Of a DNA stretch of 10,170 nucleotides, positions 6,647-10,170 are shown one piece after another. The notes beneath the pieces were generated by a model. That model was not told the origin of the DNA, did no database searches, and worked only from the letters and a program-made list of their open reading frames with translations. The translations under genes and the position numbers were made by a program. Source of the stretch: Spirochaetales bacterium (GTDB lineage: Bacteria > Spirochaetota > Spirochaetia > SZUA-6 > DRHE01). The stretch's first letter is position 1, and the number at the start of each line of letters is the position of its first letter. The stretch lies in contig JAFGQJ010000183.1 of assembly GCA_016935715.1 (NCBI GenBank), positions 1 to 10,170 on the forward strand, given 5' to 3'.

Positions 6647-7150
6647 ATGGTCAGCAATTTCTCGTGGGTCATCTCCGGAAAGCTTGCCGGCTCTGCCCTC
6701 CCCGATGAGGCTTTCTACGTTTCGGCGCGGGAAAGTATCTCCGGCTCCCGCACATCCCGCCTGATGACGACCGACCTGGCCGATCTGCGTGCCAGAGGGG
6801 TCCGCTGCCTGGTCTCTCTTACCGAGCGTGCCGCCGGCCTGAGCCCATACTGCCTGGAGGCCGGCCTGGACTGGCACTTCTACCCGATCACGGACTTCGG
6901 GATACCCGACAGCTTCGAGAGCTTCGACGGCCTGATCACGAGGATCATCGAATCCATGAACCACGACCGGCCTGTGTGCGTGCACTGCTACGCCGGAATC
7001 GGCCGCACCGGCCTGGTGCTCTGTGCGACGGTCGGCAGGTACCTGCGGCTTCCCGCTGATCGGGCGATCTCCTCGGTTCGAAGGATCCGCTCGGCCCTGG
7101 AGACCCGGGATCAGGAAAAATTCGTTCACCGCTACCTGAGCCGATATTGA
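6647..7150 (+). CDS. Dual-specificity protein phosphatase family protein (DUSP23/VHZ-like)
   Basis: 167 residues, a single small Cys-phosphatase domain. The P-loop is HCYAGIGRTG at 113-122, with nucleophile Cys114 and phosphate-binding Arg120. The likely general acid is Asp83 in ITDFGIPD, about 30 residues upstream as expected. The N-terminus NFSWVISGKLAGSALP (4-19) and LVSLTER (55-61) closely recall eukaryotic DUSP23 and its prokaryotic relatives (remembered as NFSWVLPGRLAGLALP), so both ends of the fold are present. It would remove phosphate from Tyr or Ser/Thr, or from a small phosphorylated molecule; prokaryotic substrates are mostly unknown. It begins 47 bases after arcC with no clear Shine-Dalgarno and may ride on the arcC transcript. 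No kinase gene is adjacent. No signal peptide is seen, so it is cytoplasmic. Confidence 0.88.
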   Translation: MVSNFSWVISGKLAGSALPDEAFYVSARESISGSRTSRLMTTDLADLRARGVRCLVSLTERAAGLSPYCLEAGLDWHFYPITDFGIPDSFESFDGLITRIIESMNHDRPVCVHCYAGIGRTGLVLCATVGRYLRLPADRAISSVRRIRSALETRDQEKFVHRYLSRY

Positions 7151-7179
7151 ATGGAAACGCGCCTTCCCCGGCTTTCTGT

Positions 7180-7208
7180 TTGAATTAATCTTACTAAAAT
7201 AGTATTAT
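7180..7208 (+). promoter_or_regulatory. Sigma70-like promoter of the pdh operon
   Basis: TTGAAT (7180-7185) and TATTAT (7203-7208) are separated by exactly 17 bases, matching 4 of 6 and 5 of 6 consensus positions. They lie in an AT-rich island within GC-rich DNA. Transcription would begin near 7215, about 17 bases before the GTG start, leaving room only for the GGGGTG at 7221-7226 as a ribosome site. This is the best promoter in the window. Confidence 0.6.
7192..7204. promoter_or_regulatory. Palindrome in the pdh promoter spacer, possible operator
   Basis: TACTA-AAA-TAGTA is a perfect 5-base inverted repeat around AAA, and two further pairs match after a 2-base mismatch on each side (AT at 7188-7189 with AT at 7207-7208). 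It lies between the -35 and -10 boxes and covers the first two bases of the -10, where a repressor would block RNA polymerase. I recognise no known regulator consensus in it. In such AT-rich sequence a short palindrome can arise by chance. Confidence 0.35.
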
Positions 7209-7231
7209 ATAGCTCATCATGGGGTGTCCCG

Positions 7232-8302
7232 GTGTTTGAAGAGCTGGCTCTGGCCGAGGAGGATCTGCTCAGCCTCCTCGATACCGACGGACGACTCGGC
7301 CCGATCCCAGCGTGCCTTCCGCTGCTTCCCGATCAGGACATCCTCTCCGCCTACCGTCTGATGCAGCTGGCCCGGCAGGCCGACGAGTGGGCGGTAAGCC
7401 TGAATCGACAGGGAAGAATGGCCACCTATCCTCCGAACAAGGGACAGGAGGCCAACGCGGTGGGTTCCGTTCTGGCTCTTCGGGAGGAGGACTGGCTGGT
7501 CCCGTCCTTTCGGGAGCTGGGAGCGTGGATCGCCAGGGGCATTCCGCTGCATCAGATCTACACGTACTGGTACGGGAATGAGCGGGGCAGCATTCTGCCG
7601 CCCGACGTGTATCACACCCTGCCCATTGCCATACCGGTGGGCAGCCAGCCCCTCCATGCCGTAGGCATCGCCTACGCGGAGAAGCTGAAGGCGAGCGGCC
7701 GGATCGCCCTGACCTTCATGGGTGAAGGAGCCACCTCCCAGGGCGCTGTGCACGAGGCTTTCAATCTGGCCGGCGTCTGGGACCTGGGCGTAATCTTCTA
7801 CGTCCAGAACAACCAGTGGGCGATCTCGCTTCCCACGGAAAGGCAGACCGCCAGCCGCACCCTGGCCGAAAAGGCCTGCGCCTACGGTTTCGAGAGCATC
7901 CGGGTCGACGGCAACGACCTGCTGGCGGTCTACGCCGCTGCCAGCGAGGGTGCCCGCATCGCCAGGGAGAAGAGCAGGCCGCTGCTGATAGAGGGCTACA
8001 CCTACAGGCTCGGAGCCCACACCACTGCGGACGACCCCAAGCTGTATCGGGAGGAAAGTCAGGTAGAGAGCTGGCGGGACAGAGACCCCCTGATCCGGCT
8101 GGAGAAGTATCTGACGGGCAGAGGTCTGCTGGGCGAGGGGGAGACCGAGGAGCTGAGATCGGCCTGTCTGTCCGAGGCCAGGAAGGCCTTCGAGCGGGTC
8201 GAAAGCGAACCGGACCCTTCACTGGAAGACACTTTCCGCTACACCTTCGCCTCCCTGCCTCCCGTGCTGGCGCGGCAGCTGGACCGGAGACGAGGGGCAT
8301 GA
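7232..8302 (+). CDS. pdhA: 2-oxo-acid (probably pyruvate) dehydrogenase E1 component, alpha subunit
   Basis: 356 residues. The thiamine-diphosphate subunit of the E1 heterotetramer, which decarboxylates a 2-oxo acid and reductively acylates the lipoyl group of E2. Features: SLNRQGRM at 56-63, PPNKGQEANAVGS at 67-79, thiamine-diphosphate motif GEGATSQGAVHEAFN (164-178) through VQNNQWAIS (191-199), VDGND at 225-229, and the loop RLGAHTTADDPKLYR at 259-273, which corresponds to the phosphorylation loop of eukaryotic E1. The motif reads GEG where GDG is usual. The block around SLNRQGR and the order with E1-beta resemble Gram-positive PdhA; a branched-chain 2-oxo-acid enzyme is the alternative. 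The start is GTG at 7232 with GGGGTG just upstream; an ATG at 7219 is out of frame and stops after six codons. The stop overlaps the next start as ATGA. Confidence 0.92.
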   Translation: MFEELALAEEDLLSLLDTDGRLGPIPACLPLLPDQDILSAYRLMQLARQADEWAVSLNRQGRMATYPPNKGQEANAVGSVLALREEDWLVPSFRELGAWIARGIPLHQIYTYWYGNERGSILPPDVYHTLPIAIPVGSQPLHAVGIAYAEKLKASGRIALTFMGEGATSQGAVHEAFNLAGVWDLGVIFYVQNNQWAISLPTERQTASRTLAEKACAYGFESIRVDGNDLLAVYAAASEGARIAREKSRPLLIEGYTYRLGAHTTADDPKLYREESQVESWRDRDPLIRLEKYLTGRGLLGEGETEELRSACLSEARKAFERVESEPDPSLEDTFRYTFASLPPVLARQLDRRRGA

Positions 8303-9282
8303 GCGTCCGCACCATAGTCGGAGCCGTCAACCACGCCCTGATGACCGAGATGGCTCTGGACCCGTCGGTGGTCGTGTTCGGCGAGGACGTAGGCCTGGAG
8401 GGGGGCGTATTCAGAGCCACCGTCGGTTTGCAGAGCACGTATGGGGTCGATCGCTGTTTCGACACGCCCCTGAGCGAGGGGGGGATCGTCGGCGCCGCCA
8501 TCGGCATGGCCGTGGCGGGCCTGAAACCCGTCGTGGAGATCCAGTTCGCCGGGTTTTCCTACCCGGCATTCGATCAGCTGGCGAGCCACGCCGCCCGCCT
8601 GAGAAACCGCACCCGGGGGAGCATGGAGGTGCCCCTGGTCGTGCGCATGCCATACGGCGGAGGCATCGGAGCTCCCGAGCATCACTCCGAGAGCCCCGAG
8701 GTGCTGTACGCCCACGTTCCGGGGCTGAAAGTGGTCGTCCCCTCCACCCCGCACGACGCCAAGGGTTTGCTCATCGCGGCCATTCGGGACCACGATCCCG
8801 TGATATTCATGGAACCCAAGCGGATCTACCGCTCCCTCAAGCAGGAAGTCCCCGATGATGCCTATACGATAGAAATCGGGCGCGCCAGGGTGGTCAGACC
8901 GGGCAGTGACCTTACCCTGGTCAGCTACGGGGCCCAGATCAAGGAGGCCGCAGAGGCCACGGCTCAACTGCACGAACTGGGCGTTTCTGTGGAGCTCGTC
9001 GACCTGCGTACGATCTATCCCTACGACCTGGAGACAATAATCGAGTCGCTGCGTCGCACGGGACGGATCCTGGTCGTGCATGAAGGTCCCCAGTCCTTCG
9101 GCGTCGCCGGGGAGATCATCACCTCGGTGCTGGAGGAGGCCTTTCTCTACCTGGAAGCGCCGCCTGCCCGGCTCTGCGGGGCGGACACCATCTTTCCCCT
9201 GCCCCGGGGCGAGCACCACTACCTGATCGATCCCCAGCGGATCGCGGCCGCGGCCGTCGAGCTGGCCGCCTATCAGCCATAG
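8299..9282 (+). CDS. pdhB: 2-oxo-acid (probably pyruvate) dehydrogenase E1 component, beta subunit
   Basis: 327 residues, the normal length for E1-beta, a transketolase-like protein that completes the active sites with E1-alpha. Family blocks in order: VVFGEDVGLEGGVFRAT (25-41), FDTPLSEGGIVGAAIG (54-69), PVVEIQFAGF (77-86), HHSESPE (128-134), PGLKVVVPSTPHDAKGLL (141-158), DPVIFMEPKRIYR (166-178), VDLRTIYPYD (234-243) and VVHEGPQSFG (259-268). The ATG at 8299 overlaps the pdhA stop by four bases (ATGA) and has GAGG just upstream, so translation is coupled and a 1:1 subunit ratio is expected. An in-frame opening extends far upstream inside pdhA, but those residues are unlike E1-beta. The segment RSLKQEVPDDAYTIEIG resembles Gram-positive PdhB more than branched-chain E1-beta. 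Confidence 0.95.
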   Translation: MSVRTIVGAVNHALMTEMALDPSVVVFGEDVGLEGGVFRATVGLQSTYGVDRCFDTPLSEGGIVGAAIGMAVAGLKPVVEIQFAGFSYPAFDQLASHAARLRNRTRGSMEVPLVVRMPYGGGIGAPEHHSESPEVLYAHVPGLKVVVPSTPHDAKGLLIAAIRDHDPVIFMEPKRIYRSLKQEVPDDAYTIEIGRARVVRPGSDLTLVSYGAQIKEAAEATAQLHELGVSVELVDLRTIYPYDLETIIESLRRTGRILVVHEGPQSFGVAGEIITSVLEEAFLYLEAPPARLCGADTIFPLPRGEHHYLIDPQRIAAAAVELAAYQP

Positions 9283-9304
9283 AGCACCAGAGGAGCATTT
9301 CGTC

Positions 9305-10170
9305 ATGCTGTTCGAGTTCAAGCTTCCGGATATCGGCGAGGGCGTTCACGAAGCCACGGTTCTGGAATGGAAACGCGCAGTCGGAGATGCGGTCGAAGAA
9401 GGGGAGGTGCTGGCCGTGGTGGAAACCGACAAGGTGACGGCGGAGATCCCCTCCCCCCGGACCGGGGTCATCCGCGGTCTCGGAGCGCGGGCTGGTCAGA
9501 GCGTCAGCGTGGGAGAGGTGCTGGCGAGGATCGAGACCGCCGCTGAGAGTGGGGACGTCGAGGAGGGCGCCGCAACGGTGGTGGGAATCGTGGAATCTAC
9601 CTCATCGACCCTGCTCCAGCCCAGCCGGGAGGGCGTCGGCAGCGCGGAATACCCCCGCGTCGGGCAAGCTTCCCCGGAAGCCGGAGAGTCTCCCCCGCCG
9701 GCATCGCAGCGGCTCAAGGCCACCCCGGTGGCCCGGAGAATCGCCGCCATGGAGGGGATCGAGCTGAGCTCTCTGCGCGGGAGCGGCCCTTCCGGCAGGA
9801 TCCTCAAGGCGGACATCCTGGAGGAGATCGATTCCCGCCGGGACGGCACCCCTCAGCAGCTTTCCACCCTGCGCAGGACCGCGACCCGGAATCTGGAGGC
9901 CAGCTGGCGGATTCCGGCGGCCGTGATCCACGAGTTCACGGCGATCGACGAGCTCGTGCAGGCCCGGCGCGCCCTGAACGGGGAAACCGGGGGATCGGAT
10001 TCCCCCAAGCTGAGCTACCTGCCGTTCTTCATCAAGGCCGCCGCCATGGCTTTGAAGCGATACCCTCTGCTGAACGCCTGGTACGATGAACAGGCTCAGA
10101 CGGTCGATCCCCGGGATGCCGCCAACATCGGCTTCGCCCTGGACTCGGATCAGGGCCTGGTGGTGCCCGT
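9305..10170 (+). CDS. pdhC: Dihydrolipoamide acyltransferase (E2) of the 2-oxo-acid dehydrogenase complex, 3' truncated by window
   Basis: The frame is open from ATG 9305 to the window end (288 full codons). This is the E2 core that passes the acyl group from its lipoyl arm to CoA. Domains: one N-terminal lipoyl domain (about 2-78) starting FKLPDIGEG, with the lipoylated lysine Lys43 in VETDKVTAEI; a flexible linker (about 79-136) rich in Gly, Ser, Pro and Glu; a peripheral-subunit-binding domain (about 137-173; KATPVARRIA, GSGPSGRILKADI); and the start of the catalytic acetyltransferase domain from about 185 (LSYLPFFIKAAAMALK, YPLLNAWYD, NIGFALDSDQGLVVPV). The catalytic HxxxDG motif lies beyond the window. 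Shine-Dalgarno AGAGGAG (9289-9295) is 9 bases before the ATG; the gap after pdhB is 22 bases, so it belongs to the same operon. Whether it is an acetyl- or branched-chain acyltransferase cannot be settled here. Confidence 0.95.
   Translation, partial: MLFEFKLPDIGEGVHEATVLEWKRAVGDAVEEGEVLAVVETDKVTAEIPSPRTGVIRGLGARAGQSVSVGEVLARIETAAESGDVEEGAATVVGIVESTSSTLLQPSREGVGSAEYPRVGQASPEAGESPPPASQRLKATPVARRIAAMEGIELSSLRGSGPSGRILKADILEEIDSRRDGTPQQLSTLRRTATRNLEASWRIPAAVIHEFTAIDELVQARRALNGETGGSDSPKLSYLPFFIKAAAMALKRYPLLNAWYDEQAQTVDPRDAANIGFALDSDQGLVVP

Noticed and set aside
5622..6647. Minus-strand open frame opposite carbamate kinase
   Set aside because: His/Arg/Leu-rich shadow with no domain; all kinase motifs are on the plus strand.
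7149..7162. 14-base exact repeat GAATGGAAACGCGC, also at 9365-9378
   Set aside because: One such match is not surprising by chance in 10 kb; the second copy is inside the E2 coding sequence and no third copy was seen.
7219..7239. ATG at 7219 as the pdhA start or as a leader peptide
   Set aside because: It is out of frame with pdhA and stops after six codons; no ribosome site precedes it.
8239..9321. Minus-strand open frame opposite the E1-beta gene
   Set aside because: Shadow of a gene with full E1-beta motifs on the other strand.

Overview
The window is GC-rich bacterial chromosome holding ordinary metabolic genes, almost all on the + strand. Intergenic gaps are short, and the few AT-rich gaps carry the promoter-like sequences. 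No rRNA, tRNA, insertion sequence, phage gene or CRISPR array is visible. From remembered resemblance only (the amidase relic, the membrane/hydrolase fusion and the DUSP23-like phosphatase), I lean towards a Chloroflexota (Anaerolineae-like) or a deep Gram-positive-type anaerobe or facultative organism. This placement is an inference and not a strong one.

Layout. (1) 1-515: the 3' part of an XdhC-family molybdenum-hydroxylase maturation gene, cut by the window edge. (2) 646-1917: an iron-containing alcohol dehydrogenase with a variant substrate/cofactor-cleft motif. (3) 1956-2721, minus strand: a broken cell-wall amidase (Amidase_3 family) in three reading frames, with two conserved segments lost and the catalytic Glu replaced by Lys. 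(4) 2752-5491: a tight three-gene run encoding a membrane-anchored alpha/beta hydrolase, the Nudix NADH/NAD-cap pyrophosphatase NudC, and the base-excision DNA glycosylase Tag. (5) 5646-6599: a carbamate kinase without arginine-deiminase partners, preceded by a leader with a stem-loop and a candidate promoter. (6) 6647-7150: a small Cys-based dual-specificity phosphatase close to the DUSP23/VHZ type. (7) 7180-10170: a sigma70-like promoter with a palindrome in its spacer, driving the E1-alpha, E1-beta and E2 genes of a 2-oxo-acid (most likely pyruvate) dehydrogenase complex. E2 runs off the right edge and E3 is presumably beyond it.

How they fit. The pdh run forms one complex making acyl-CoA and NADH. 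nudC and tag overlap and should be co-expressed as nucleotide/nucleic-acid housekeeping. XdhC and a lone carbamate kinase within 6 kb loosely suggest purine or ureide catabolism, but no catabolic enzyme is in view. I found no convincing new multi-gene system. The best leads are the decayed amidase, the membrane-domain/hydrolase fusion, the palindrome inside the pdh promoter and the DUSP23-like phosphatase.
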